Positions 1 to 7,389 of a stretch of 19,162 nt of DNA are shown piece after piece. The stretch covers positions 1 to 19,162 of the forward strand of contig JAOABT010000440.1 in NCBI GenBank assembly GCA_026418215.1. Reading direction: 5' to 3'. The notes below the pieces were generated by a model. That model was given only the letters and a program-made list of their open reading frames with translations, ran no database searches and was not told the origin of the DNA. Position 1 is the first letter of the stretch. Each line of letters opens with the position of its first letter. A program made the translations under genes and the position numbers. Source of the DNA: Clostridia bacterium (GTDB taxonomy: Bacteria > Bacillota > Clostridia > DSM-8532).

Positions 1-1332
1 TGCTCTTGCGCATTCGTAGCATTGCTTATGATTGATATTCACGGGCATAACGCCTTTGGAAAACATAAGGTATGGATTATGCTGGACAAGGCTGTCCGAA
101 AACTGGCTGATAATGCCTGGCAATTTGTCAATATAGCCGCCATTGAAAGCTTCAACACACGCGGCTTGTGCAATTGCAACAGCCTCCTTGATGCTGCCGG
201 TATGAAGCAGAAAACTGATTGCCTTTTCAACCTCCCCCTCATTCCGGTAATAGGATGCAGCAGCAATATACATATTTTTTATCTGATCATTCGTAAAGCA
301 GTCGTGAAGAGTATTGAGCAGTTGTCCTCGAAAAAGAGAATGAAAACGGTAGCGGGCAGGCCTCACGAGTATTTTCTGTATGTAAAGGTTACTCTTTTCG
401 AGCCATTCAATAAGGGCTTCCGGTTCTTCCAAGTTAAATATTTTCTTAAGCTCCAACTCCGAGAAATCTGAAAGGATGGATATCTTCGCCAGCTGAATAC
501 GCCTTTCCTCACCAAGCTCTCTTAAAAACCCCTGAAAAAAACGGTCAAATTGATCATTGGAACTTTGAAGGGTGTGTGAGGGGTCAACAGTACAAACAGA
601 CATGGGATGCCTGCTGTGACAGATCATATAAAGTCCTGCCACCCAGCCCTCGGAATAGGAATAGATTTTCTCAAATTCGTCCTCTGTAAAGTTGAGCTTA
701 TAGGAGGATTTGATGAGCTTATCAGAATCCTCTTTAGTAAATCTCAGATCTTCTGCGCTGATAGCCTTTGCACCGGGGGTGATGGCCAATCTGCCGCTCA
801 GAATGCCGGTCTCCACACGGGAGGTAACAATTATGGACACATGAGAGGGCAAATTGCCAGCAAAATACTGAATACTCTTCACGATCGCCGGATTGTCCAG
901 TACAGAGTGAAAATCATCAAATACTAAATAAAACCTCCCGCTGGGCCTTTTCTTACTATCAGCAGAAGATTCAAAAAAGTCCTGACAAATCTGGGCATTC
1001 AGAAGCGGATATTCACTTTCAATATTCTGGATACTGTTTAATGTTCGGTAGCATTCAAGAGAGCTTTTTTCATATGCTGGAAATAGTATCTCGATAAGAT
1101 GCGTGTAAAAAATGGATAGTAGAGTATCCTCTGTTTCCAACCGATACCACCCGACGCGGCTTTTCTCATTCTTTAAAGACAAAAGCACTGAAGTTGTCTT
1201 ACCGAAGCCTGAGGGAGCAGTAATAACAACAATGCGGTTGTTGGCAATTTCCAAATTTTTAATACGCTGACTATACAGAGCTTTGCTTGGTATTTCAGGA
1301 ACGGTAAGCTTTGATTTCAAAAGTGGGACCAT
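1..1332 (-). CDS. MalT-like LuxR-family ATP-dependent transcriptional regulator (N-terminal part)
   Basis: This frame stays open from the ATG at 1332 to the left edge, giving 444 residues with no stop; the C-terminal part, where a LuxR DNA-binding helix-turn-helix is expected, lies outside the window. I translated it by hand. Visible STAND/MalT features are: the N-terminal LLKSKLTVP segment, Walker A APSGFGKTT (residues 39-47), Walker B FYLVFDD (134-140), a VTSR sensor motif (169-172), the SEGWVAGL segment (near 227-234) and RFHSLFR (near 329-335). Members of this family (MalT, AcoK-like) bind ATP and an inducer, oligomerise and activate transcription. The ATG is preceded by AGGAG at a good distance. 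The gene is divergent from the SLH protein gene, which is a plausible target, but that is inference. The inducer cannot be told. Confidence 0.9.
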   Translation of the reverse strand, partial: MVPLLKSKLTVPEIPSKALYSQRIKNLEIANNRIVVITAPSGFGKTTSVLLSLKNEKSRVGWYRLETEDTLLSIFYTHLIEILFPAYEKSSLECYRTLNSIQNIESEYPLLNAQICQDFFESSADSKKRPSGRFYLVFDDFHSVLDNPAIVKSIQYFAGNLPSHVSIIVTSRVETGILSGRLAITPGAKAISAEDLRFTKEDSDKLIKSSYKLNFTEDEFEKIYSYSEGWVAGLYMICHSRHPMSVCTVDPSHTLQSSNDQFDRFFQGFLRELGEERRIQLAKISILSDFSELELKKIFNLEEPEALIEWLEKSNLYIQKILVRPARYRFHSLFRGQLLNTLHDCFTNDQIKNMYIAAASYYRNEGEVEKAISFLLHTGSIKEAVAIAQAACVEAFNGGYIDKLPGIISQFSDSLVQHNPYLMFSKGVMPVNINHKQCYECARA

Positions 1333-1428
1333 GGTGCAAATCTCCTATTCTCCCTCATAATACGATAGAAAAGGAATCACGGGCCAGAAGCGGAATCTCA
1401 AGCATTATACTTATTGAAGCTAAAGAAT

Positions 1429-1457
1429 ATTATACCATTTTTTTCATTATATAAGAA
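1429..1457 (-). promoter_or_regulatory. Possible promoter of the MalT-like regulator
   Basis: On the minus strand TTCTTA (1457-1452) is separated by 17 bp from a perfect TATAAT (1434-1429), about 97 bp upstream of the regulator start. Two further TATAAT matches lie at 1446-1451 and 1404-1409 on the same strand, so the actual start point is uncertain in this AT-rich stretch. Confidence 0.4.
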
Positions 1458-1509
1458 TTTGAGATTGTACAAGTTTCTGTCATAAATAATTCGTCAGATC
1501 TAAAAATTT

Positions 1510-1537
1510 TTAACCACCATTTAACGCTTCATTAACG
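1510..1537 (+). promoter_or_regulatory. Triple TTAAC direct repeat (pho-box-like operator)
   Basis: Three hexamers, TTAACC (1510-1515), TTAACG (1521-1526) and TTAACG (1532-1537), are separated by exactly 5 bp each, giving an 11-bp helical period. This layout matches binding sites of OmpR/PhoB-family regulators, notably the Gram-positive PhoP box (TTAACA-like hexamers with about 5-bp spacers). A possible -10 (TATGAA, 1553-1558) lies 15 bp downstream of the last hexamer, and another AT-rich candidate (TATAAA) at 1539-1544. The site is 150 bp upstream of the SLH gene and reads toward it. The factor that binds here is inferred, not shown. Confidence 0.5.
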
Positions 1538-1559
1538 CTATAAAAGTTAGGATATGAAT

Positions 1560-1686
1560 GAAGGTCCGGGTTATTAAAGGCCTTTTAAGATGCAGTTTAC
1601 ATGGATTGAGTTTAAGAACGGTTATCGGAAGAATGTTTAGCAGACTGCCACGGGGCAGCTCAAAAGTTATCTAATGGAGGCTAACA
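1560..1686 (+). other. Long 5' leader of the SLH gene
   Basis: If transcription starts near the candidate -10 at 1553-1558, the SLH mRNA has an untranslated leader of about 120 nt. It contains the self-complementary AAAGGCCTTT (near 1576-1586) and a GC-rich hairpin CTGCC-ACGG-GGCAG just upstream of the ribosome binding site TGGAGG. I could not match it to a riboswitch class. The rest of the 354-bp gap between the divergent genes shows no further gene. Confidence 0.3.
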
Positions 1687-3213
1687 ATGATGAAACGAAA
1701 GCTTGTTACGATGGTGACTATTTTGGCAATGATCATGACCTTGATTCCAGCCGTCTCACTTGGGGCATACGCACCTCCCACTAATTTTGGAGCGCCTAAA
1801 GATATCACCCCTATGGTTGAAGAGGATGCAGCCACACTGAAATGGACAGGATTCTCCTTCAGCGCGTCTGCCTCGGATGAAATCAGATCGCTGCTCGATG
1901 CAGCTGCACAGGAAAGCTCATCTTTTAACCAGGCAGGCTATTCACTCACTTCAGCAGATGTTCAGGTTGACTACAAGATAGATAATGGAAACTGGCATTA
2001 TACCAGTGAATGGGATAGTAACCCCGAGATAATGTCTGGCATACTTGGCCTTACATCAGGAAAGTATTCGTCTTATGCGCTGGTTTATAATAATCAGTTT
2101 GAAGCTGTTGCTTTAGCCGGTGAAAAGCTGCCGGCCGACAAATCTTATTTCAACTCCCATAAGATGGAGTTTAGAATACGTTTTGTAGTGATCTACCAGG
2201 ACGAAGGGACAGTATACCATACCTACTTCTCTCCCTGGTCGACGCCTGTCTCATATAGTAACAGTGCAGAAAACCCGGTTGCGCTGATCAATCACGTTCC
2301 GGTTCTCAAAAGCGCGGAACTATTAAAGTATAATGATGGAACACCGTACCTGCATATTGTAACTGACAAGGCTCATGCCGATTTGCAGCATCTGGATTCC
2401 ATCTCCGGAGACCATGTTCAAACGGAACTCTGGTTGAAGGTAGGCACTGGCGAATGGAAGGTCTGCGCAACAGAGAATTTTGTTGAGCAGTTTGATGTCA
2501 TGGGAGCTCAAGCCTATTTCGGATCCCAGGAGAATTACGATGCAGCCGTATATCAGATTAAATACAGATATGTATTCGCCATGGAAAATTATCCTCCATC
2601 GGGGAAGGCCGGCAACATATACAGCCCGTTTTCGAATGTAATATCCCACGGAATGCCGGCCTATACGGGAGCGAGCTCCTGGTCGGTTCAGTATCTGGAC
2701 AAGGCGGCCGTATTGGGCATTATTACCGAAAGGCTGAAAACTAAAAAGATGAGCGATCCGATAACCCGTGAGGAATTTGCCGAAGCCGCCGTACTGTTTT
2801 ATGAACTGGTGACGGGAGAAAAAGCTCAACTTGCGAACGTAACATTCAAGGACACAACAAATCCGGAGATTATTAAGGCTTTCGGACTTAAGATCACAAC
2901 AGGTGTCGGCGATGGAACCAGGTTCGAGCCAAACGCCTTTTTACAGCGCCAGCAAATGGCCGCCATGATCACGAGGACATTGAAGGCATGTTACCCTGAC
3001 ATTGTCTTTAATATCACCGGTCAGCCGGATTTCAAGGATCAGAGCAAATTTGGCGCGTACGCCATTACTCCCGCTAAATTCATGGCAAAGCATGCCATAA
3101 CTGTCGGAGATGGAAAGGGAAACTTTGATCCTATAGGAGCGTGCACGAGGGAGCAGGCGATGACTTTTTTTGTAAGAGCCTTCGAAATGAAGAATAATTA
3201 TGAATACAAATAA
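1687..3213 (+). CDS. Secreted S-layer-homology (SLH) domain protein
   Basis: A 508-residue exported protein. The N terminus has a Lys/Arg pair followed by a hydrophobic stretch and an Ala-rich end (roughly residues 1-29), a typical signal peptide. The C-terminal third (about 333-505) holds three SLH repeats, seen as YLDKAAVLGII...ITREEFAEA, IIKAFGLKITTG...QRQQMAAMI and FMAKHAITVGDG...CTREQAMTFF. SLH domains bind pyruvylated secondary cell-wall polymer, so the protein should be held non-covalently on the cell surface. The middle (about 30-330) is not a family I recognise; it seems to contain two related modules (near 80-200 and 215-330), each with a GxW strand pair and an aromatic YFSPWS or YSPFSN end. 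TGGAGG stands 7 nt before the first of two adjacent ATG codons. The gene is followed by its own terminator and is probably monocistronic. Confidence 0.9.
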   Translation: MMKRKLVTMVTILAMIMTLIPAVSLGAYAPPTNFGAPKDITPMVEEDAATLKWTGFSFSASASDEIRSLLDAAAQESSSFNQAGYSLTSADVQVDYKIDNGNWHYTSEWDSNPEIMSGILGLTSGKYSSYALVYNNQFEAVALAGEKLPADKSYFNSHKMEFRIRFVVIYQDEGTVYHTYFSPWSTPVSYSNSAENPVALINHVPVLKSAELLKYNDGTPYLHIVTDKAHADLQHLDSISGDHVQTELWLKVGTGEWKVCATENFVEQFDVMGAQAYFGSQENYDAAVYQIKYRYVFAMENYPPSGKAGNIYSPFSNVISHGMPAYTGASSWSVQYLDKAAVLGIITERLKTKKMSDPITREEFAEAAVLFYELVTGEKAQLANVTFKDTTNPEIIKAFGLKITTGVGDGTRFEPNAFLQRQQMAAMITRTLKACYPDIVFNITGQPDFKDQSKFGAYAITPAKFMAKHAITVGDGKGNFDPIGACTREQAMTFFVRAFEMKNNYEYK

Positions 3214-3240
3214 CCTGCCGTAATAGTCTAACAATAAAGC

Positions 3241-3319
3241 AAGAGCGAGTAAGGCTTCGAATCAACGTATGTCATTGATATGACAGCTTTGATGATCGAA
3301 CATGCTCGCTCTTTTTTTG
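3241..3319 (+). terminator. Long nested hairpin terminator after the SLH gene
   Basis: AAGAGCGAG (3241-3249) pairs with CTCGCTCTT (3305-3313) and is followed by a T tract. The interior also folds: TTCGAATCA pairs with TGATCGAA apart from one bulge, and TGTCAT-TGAT-ATGACA (3270-3285) forms an apical hairpin. The whole makes an extended, three-tier stem rather than a short simple hairpin. Confidence 0.75.
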
Positions 3320-3429
3320 TTTATTATATTCATTATTTTATGTTGTTTGGCACCCTAAGTTCCCACAGGGTATATTTTCTGATCACCACATGGATGCATA
3401 AATAATAAATAGTATTGAAAACCGATTCA

Positions 3430-3771
3430 TCACATAGCCACTATCTGCTTGATGATAAACTCCCGTCCGCCAAGTAGTTCAAAGTCTGCCTTTGCACAGC
3501 GGGGACAGACACGGCGGTGTTCCTTGACGTTATAAACCTGCCCGCAGGCCCTGCAGCGACCGTTTGCAGGCAGCACCTCAATGTCGAGCCGCGTGTTTTC
3601 AAGCATCGTGCCATGAGCCGCAGCCGGGAAGCACTGCTCAACAAAATAAGGCACGACCGGGGATATCTCCCCGATCTGCAAAACCAATGTCTCAATCTGT
3701 GTCAGCTGTTCTTGCTTGGCTATTGCTTCTACCTGGCGGACAATTTCCACCATGATGCCGAGTTCATGCAT
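3430..3771 (-). CDS. hypA: HypA nickel metallochaperone
   Basis: A 113-residue protein, the normal length for HypA/HybF. It starts with the conserved MHE; His2 is the known nickel ligand of the family. The zinc site has its two CxxC pairs at Cys73/Cys76 and Cys89/Cys92. HypA works with HypB to load nickel into hydrogenases and, in some bacteria, other nickel enzymes. It is the last gene of a four-gene operon, 89 nt after the oxidoreductase, and an AAAGGA lies a suitable distance before the ATG. The gap holds a hairpin (AGACTAT pairing with ATAGTCT, 3791-3811) without a U tract. No hydrogenase subunit, hypC, hypD, hypE or hypF is in the window, so its client here is unknown. Confidence 0.93.
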   Translation of the reverse strand: MHELGIMVEIVRQVEAIAKQEQLTQIETLVLQIGEISPVVPYFVEQCFPAAAHGTMLENTRLDIEVLPANGRCRACGQVYNVKEHRRVCPRCAKADFELLGGREFIIKQIVAM

Positions 3772-3860
3772 AGGGGTTTTCCTTTCAAACAGACTATTCT
3801 TAGTATAGTCTCTGAAGGGGAAGAGTATGTTTCTGACTCTGATTCTCTTTATCCCGTTGA

Positions 3861-6566
3861 TTACTTCTTCTGATGGAGTTTGCTTTTAATCTTCTTTAAG
3901 GCGATTTTCACCTTTCGCTTGAGAACATGGGGAATAATTTTCTTTTTCATGTCCAGAAGTGAAACACCTTCGCCATTGTATCGGCGCGTCAGCGAAATGG
4001 CTTCGAATTTGCATTTGGTGGTACATTGTCCGCAGCCGACGCAGAGGAAATCATCTACCACCACAGCCCCGCAGCCCAGACAGCGCTCGGTTTCCTTTTT
4101 CACCTGCTCTTCTGTCAGCGTTCCGCGGCCGTCTACAAATCCTACTGTGTGGGAAACAGCCGCCTGCTGGCGTGGCATGCGGTCGTAGCTGTCCAGCTCC
4201 AGGGCTGCCTTGTCCAGCGACTTATACTCGCGCTTGTCGCGCCCGATAACAAGGCTCTGTCCTGGCTGAACAAACCGGTGGATGGAGATGGCCGCCTGTT
4301 TGCCCGCGGCGATGGCGTCGATGGCAAACTTCGGGCCGCTGAAGACGTCACCTCCGGCGAAAATATCGGGTTCTGCCGTCTGGTAGGTAAAGCTGTCGGC
4401 ACGAACCGTGCCGTTGGGGTTTCTTTCCACCTTGGTACCAGTCAGCAGCTCTCCCCACTCAATAGACTGACCGATGGATAGCAGCACCCAGTCTGCATCG
4501 ACCAGCATGGTTTGGGTATCGTCGTAGACTGGGGCAAATCGATGGTTTGCATCAAATACCGAGACACAGCGGCGGAAGTTCACTCCCGAAACACGTTCAT
4601 TATTCATCTCAAAACTGCAGGGGCCCCATCCGTTACGTATTGAAATGCCTTCATGGACGGCTTCTTCCACCTCATCGGGTGACGCGGGCATTTCAGCCTC
4701 GCTTTCCAGACAGATCATGGTTACTTCGGAAGCGCCCTTGCGGACGGCCGTGCGGGCCACATCTACGGCTACATTGCCGCCGCCGATGACCACCACCTTG
4801 CCGGAAAGGCGGATGTCCTCTCCCAAATTGACACGCCTTACAAAATCAATGCCCGACAGAATGCCCTCCGCCTGCTCGCCATCCAGGCCAAGCCGACGTC
4901 CGCCCTGTGCGCCAATCGCAAGATAAAAAGCCTCGTAGCCATCCTTTCGGAGGGCTTCAATAGTCACATCACGGCCAACCTCCACTCCTGTACGGAAGGT
5001 CACGCCCAGCTCGCTCAATACACCAATTTCCGCCTCGACAACATCTTTCTGAAGCCGGAAAGCCGGAATACCAAAAGCGAGCATACCGCCCGGTTTCTGC
5101 TGCTTTTCAAACACAGTGACCTTATAGCCGTCAATGGCGAGGAAATAGGCACAGGTCAGCCCGGCCGGCCCGCCACCGATGACGGCAATCTTCTTACCGT
5201 AAGCGTGACGCTTTATTGGTACAAACCTACGATCCTTGTTCAAATCCTGCTCGGCAATGAATTTCTTAATTTCATCAATGGCAATTGGCTCGTCGATATC
5301 ACCACGTGTGCAGGCTGATTCACAGCGACGGTTACAAATGCGCCCGCAGACTGCGGGGAAGGGATTCTCCTTTTTGATGAGCTCGAGAGCATCGGTATAA
5401 CGGCCCTGGGCGGCAAGCTTGATGTATCCCTGAATGCCAATGTGGGCAGGACATTCCGTCTTGCAGGGGGCTGTTCCGGTATCAACAACATTTTTGCGAT
5501 TTGTTCGATATTCGGGGTTCCAGTGCGCGCTGGTCCATTCAGTGTCGCGAGGGGTATCCTTATGTACGATCTTGTCGATTACAGGCTTGGTCGAGCATAC
5601 CCGCTGCCCTAGCTGCAGCGCGTTTACCGGGCAGTTTTCCACACACTGGCCGCAGGCGACGCACTTATCCCTGTCAACCTGAGAAACATAGTTAGAGCGT
5701 ACCATGTCCGCATTCAGGAACATTTCCGCTGTGCGCATGGAAAAGCAGCCGCAGCCGCAGCAGTTACAGATGGCATGTGTTTTCCCGTCGCCGTCCAAAT
5801 TCGGGATTTCATGCATCAGGCCATTCTCCTCAGCCCTCCGAAGAATCTTATAGACCTCATCCTTCGTAACCTGTCTGCCGCGTCCCGTTCGGATATAGTA
5901 TTCGGCGGCATGTCCCATCTGGATACACATATCCTCCTTGAGATGCCCGCAGCCCTCGCCCATGATCTCGCGTGCGGTGCGGCAGGAGCAGTCGGACAGA
6001 GAAAACAGGTCATGCTCTTCAATATGCTTGGAGAGCTCCTCGTAGGAAGCACGGCGGCTTTCGCCGTCGATGGCCTTTTCAATCGGAATCACCCGCATCA
6101 GACCAATCCCGACGGGGGTCATACCCGCGGTTTTGGCGCCGCGGATGCGGCCATAGGCTTCAAAGGCCTCGGCAATCTGCGGAAACTTTTTGGCATTGGT
6201 GGGGTGGTTGGTCATCATCTCCATGATACCCGGCACCCAGGTGTCGTACCAGAAGGTATCCTTGCCGTTTATTGTATTGACAAAGCAAACCCCAACGTCT
6301 GCCAGCTCCAGCAGTATTCTATGGCAATCTGCTACCGCCTTTCCGGTACGTTCAGCCACCGCCTCAGCGGTCACCTTCTCACGGATGGTGAAGGTCATGC
6401 AGATTTCTGCCATTTCGTCAGTCACAACAGGCTCCAGTATCCGGTATTCGGGGGCATCATAGTCATAAGCGTCTTTTGCACCTGGCTTTTTCCGGCCGAT
6501 GTGATTGGCCAGCGCCAGAATTTTCGGGTTACCTTCGGTTTTCGGGGTTTTTATCTGTGTTGTCAT
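3861..6566 (-). CDS. Multi-[4Fe-4S] FAD/NAD(P) oxidoreductase (GltD-like)
   Basis: A 901-residue cytoplasmic electron-transfer flavoprotein. Domains in order: a winged-helix-like N terminus (about 20-110); a Cys-rich module with CSCR (203-206) and CNCCGCGC (near 268-275); a ferredoxin cluster CVACGQCVENCP (302-313); a GltD-type Fe-S domain (PCKTECPAH near 367-375, then cysteines at 417-429); the FAD Rossmann motif GGGPAG (464-469); a second Rossmann motif GGGNVA (595-600) for NAD(P); a second FAD-contact AGGD; and a C-terminal cluster (ERCLGCG, then CVGCGQCTTKC, about 827-852) with a Lys-rich tail. The FAD/NAD(P) part matches the glutamate synthase small-subunit superfamily, where it moves electrons between NAD(P)H and Fe-S partners. 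The ATG at 6566 is chosen because AAAGGATGG precedes it; the frame stays open to an ATG at 6656, which lacks a ribosome binding site. The partner is unknown. Confidence 0.88.
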   Translation of the reverse strand: MTTQIKTPKTEGNPKILALANHIGRKKPGAKDAYDYDAPEYRILEPVVTDEMAEICMTFTIREKVTAEAVAERTGKAVADCHRILLELADVGVCFVNTINGKDTFWYDTWVPGIMEMMTNHPTNAKKFPQIAEAFEAYGRIRGAKTAGMTPVGIGLMRVIPIEKAIDGESRRASYEELSKHIEEHDLFSLSDCSCRTAREIMGEGCGHLKEDMCIQMGHAAEYYIRTGRGRQVTKDEVYKILRRAEENGLMHEIPNLDGDGKTHAICNCCGCGCFSMRTAEMFLNADMVRSNYVSQVDRDKCVACGQCVENCPVNALQLGQRVCSTKPVIDKIVHKDTPRDTEWTSAHWNPEYRTNRKNVVDTGTAPCKTECPAHIGIQGYIKLAAQGRYTDALELIKKENPFPAVCGRICNRRCESACTRGDIDEPIAIDEIKKFIAEQDLNKDRRFVPIKRHAYGKKIAVIGGGPAGLTCAYFLAIDGYKVTVFEKQQKPGGMLAFGIPAFRLQKDVVEAEIGVLSELGVTFRTGVEVGRDVTIEALRKDGYEAFYLAIGAQGGRRLGLDGEQAEGILSGIDFVRRVNLGEDIRLSGKVVVIGGGNVAVDVARTAVRKGASEVTMICLESEAEMPASPDEVEEAVHEGISIRNGWGPCSFEMNNERVSGVNFRRCVSVFDANHRFAPVYDDTQTMLVDADWVLLSIGQSIEWGELLTGTKVERNPNGTVRADSFTYQTAEPDIFAGGDVFSGPKFAIDAIAAGKQAAISIHRFVQPGQSLVIGRDKREYKSLDKAALELDSYDRMPRQQAAVSHTVGFVDGRGTLTEEQVKKETERCLGCGAVVVDDFLCVGCGQCTTKCKFEAISLTRRYNGEGVSLLDMKKKIIPHVLKRKVKIALKKIKSKLHQKK

Positions 6567-6668
6567 TGAAGTCCATCCTTTCCTTGCATTAGCCAGCCCG
6601 ACTTCGCAGAACTGATACCCGCCCCTACCATGGCTTGTGCGGAATGTCGGTGTCATACCGATCCGGAT

Positions 6669-6704
6669 GCAAAGCCTCAGAGACTCATCCTACTCTGCTT
6701 ATCG
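6669..6704 (-). CDS. Possible 11-residue peptide after hypB
   Basis: The end of hypB contains GGAGGAAATGA, where GGAGG could serve as a ribosome binding site but sits very close to the ATG. An in-frame ATG there would encode MSTDKQSRMSL before a stop, within the otherwise non-coding 142-bp gap between hypB and the oxidoreductase. It could help re-initiation or be chance. The rest of the gap shows no clear feature besides the oxidoreductase ribosome binding site. Confidence 0.12.
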
Positions 6705-6708
6705 GTGC

Positions 6709-7377
6709 TCATTTCCTCCATGCTGTCACTTCGTCACGCAGCCATTGTATCCATTCGTCCAACCCTTCGCCTGTTCGGGCACAAATCGGAATCACCCTTG
6801 CCTTCGGGTTAAGCTTGTTCACTCGCTCACGAACAGCATGTAAATCGAAATCGAAATATTGTAAAACGTCAGTCTTGTTCACAAGAATCACATCACAGAT
6901 GGAAAACATCAGCGGGTACTTGAGGGGTTTGTCGTCGCCCTCCGGCACGGATAGGATCATCGCATTCTTAGAGGCGCCGGTGTCAAATTCCGCAGGGCAT
7001 ACCAGATTGCCGACATTCTCCAAAATGGCCAGATCCACTCCGGATACATCCAACCCGACCAATCCTTGCCGTGTCATGCCTGCGTCCAAGTGGCACATGC
7101 CCCCCGTATGGAGCTGTATGACCTTTACGCCGGTTTCGGCAATGGCTCTTGCATCCACATCGGAATCGATGTCCGCCTCCATGACGGCGATCCTCAGCTC
7201 GTCCTTCAGCCGTGCGATGGTCTGGCGCAGCGTGGTGGTCTTGCCAGCCCCCGGTGAGGACATGAGATTGAGCAAAAAGACCCCCTGCCTTTTTAACTCC
7301 TCACGTAGTATTTCAGCTTCACGATCGTTGCTCTCAAACACACTCGCCTTAATGTCCAGAATTCGGAATTCACCCAT
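6709..7377 (-). CDS. hypB: HypB nickel-incorporation GTPase
   Basis: A 222-residue P-loop GTPase of the SIMIBI class. Walker A is SSPGAGKTT (residues 40-48), followed by EADIDSDVDA (66-75), the metal-site segments GGMCHLDA (Cys94, His95) and ENVGNLVCPAEFD (Cys126), and the guanine-specific NKTD. HypB hydrolyses GTP to hand nickel, with HypA, to a target enzyme. This copy has no His-rich N-terminal tract and no N-terminal CxxCGC site, so nickel storage is unlikely and only the G-domain metal site is present. AGGAGTG precedes the ATG, which lies 12 nt after the membrane-protein stop, so the two are translationally close. Its own client is not visible nearby. Confidence 0.95.
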   Translation of the reverse strand: MGEFRILDIKASVFESNDREAEILREELKRQGVFLLNLMSSPGAGKTTTLRQTIARLKDELRIAVMEADIDSDVDARAIAETGVKVIQLHTGGMCHLDAGMTRQGLVGLDVSGVDLAILENVGNLVCPAEFDTGASKNAMILSVPEGDDKPLKYPLMFSICDVILVNKTDVLQYFDFDLHAVRERVNKLNPKARVIPICARTGEGLDEWIQWLRDEVTAWRK

Positions 7378-7389
7378 AACTTACACTCC

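Noticed and set aside
22..471. Plus-strand open frame at the left end
   Set aside because: It lies fully opposite the MalT-like regulator, whose frame is open across the entire interval with family motifs on both sides.
3352..3371. ACCCT/AGGGT stem downstream of hypA as the operon terminator
   Set aside because: The stem is only 5 bp with a 10-nt loop and is not followed by a T run. No convincing terminator for this operon was found before the SLH terminator region.
3791..3811. Hairpin AGACTAT/ATAGTCT between the oxidoreductase and hypA as a terminator
   Set aside because: No U tract follows on the minus strand and hypA continues in the same direction. It may be a processing or stabilising stem at most.
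5775..6569. Long plus-strand open frame opposite the oxidoreductase gene
   Set aside because: It is antisense to a gene with clear Fe-S and flavin motifs on the minus strand, has no recognisable family and no good ribosome binding site. The opposite-strand openness follows from the codon use of the real gene.
6567..6656. Thirty-residue N-terminal extension of the oxidoreductase
   Set aside because: The frame is open to an ATG at 6656, but there is no ribosome binding site there, while the ATG at 6566 has AAAGGATGG upstream. The extension was not annotated as protein.
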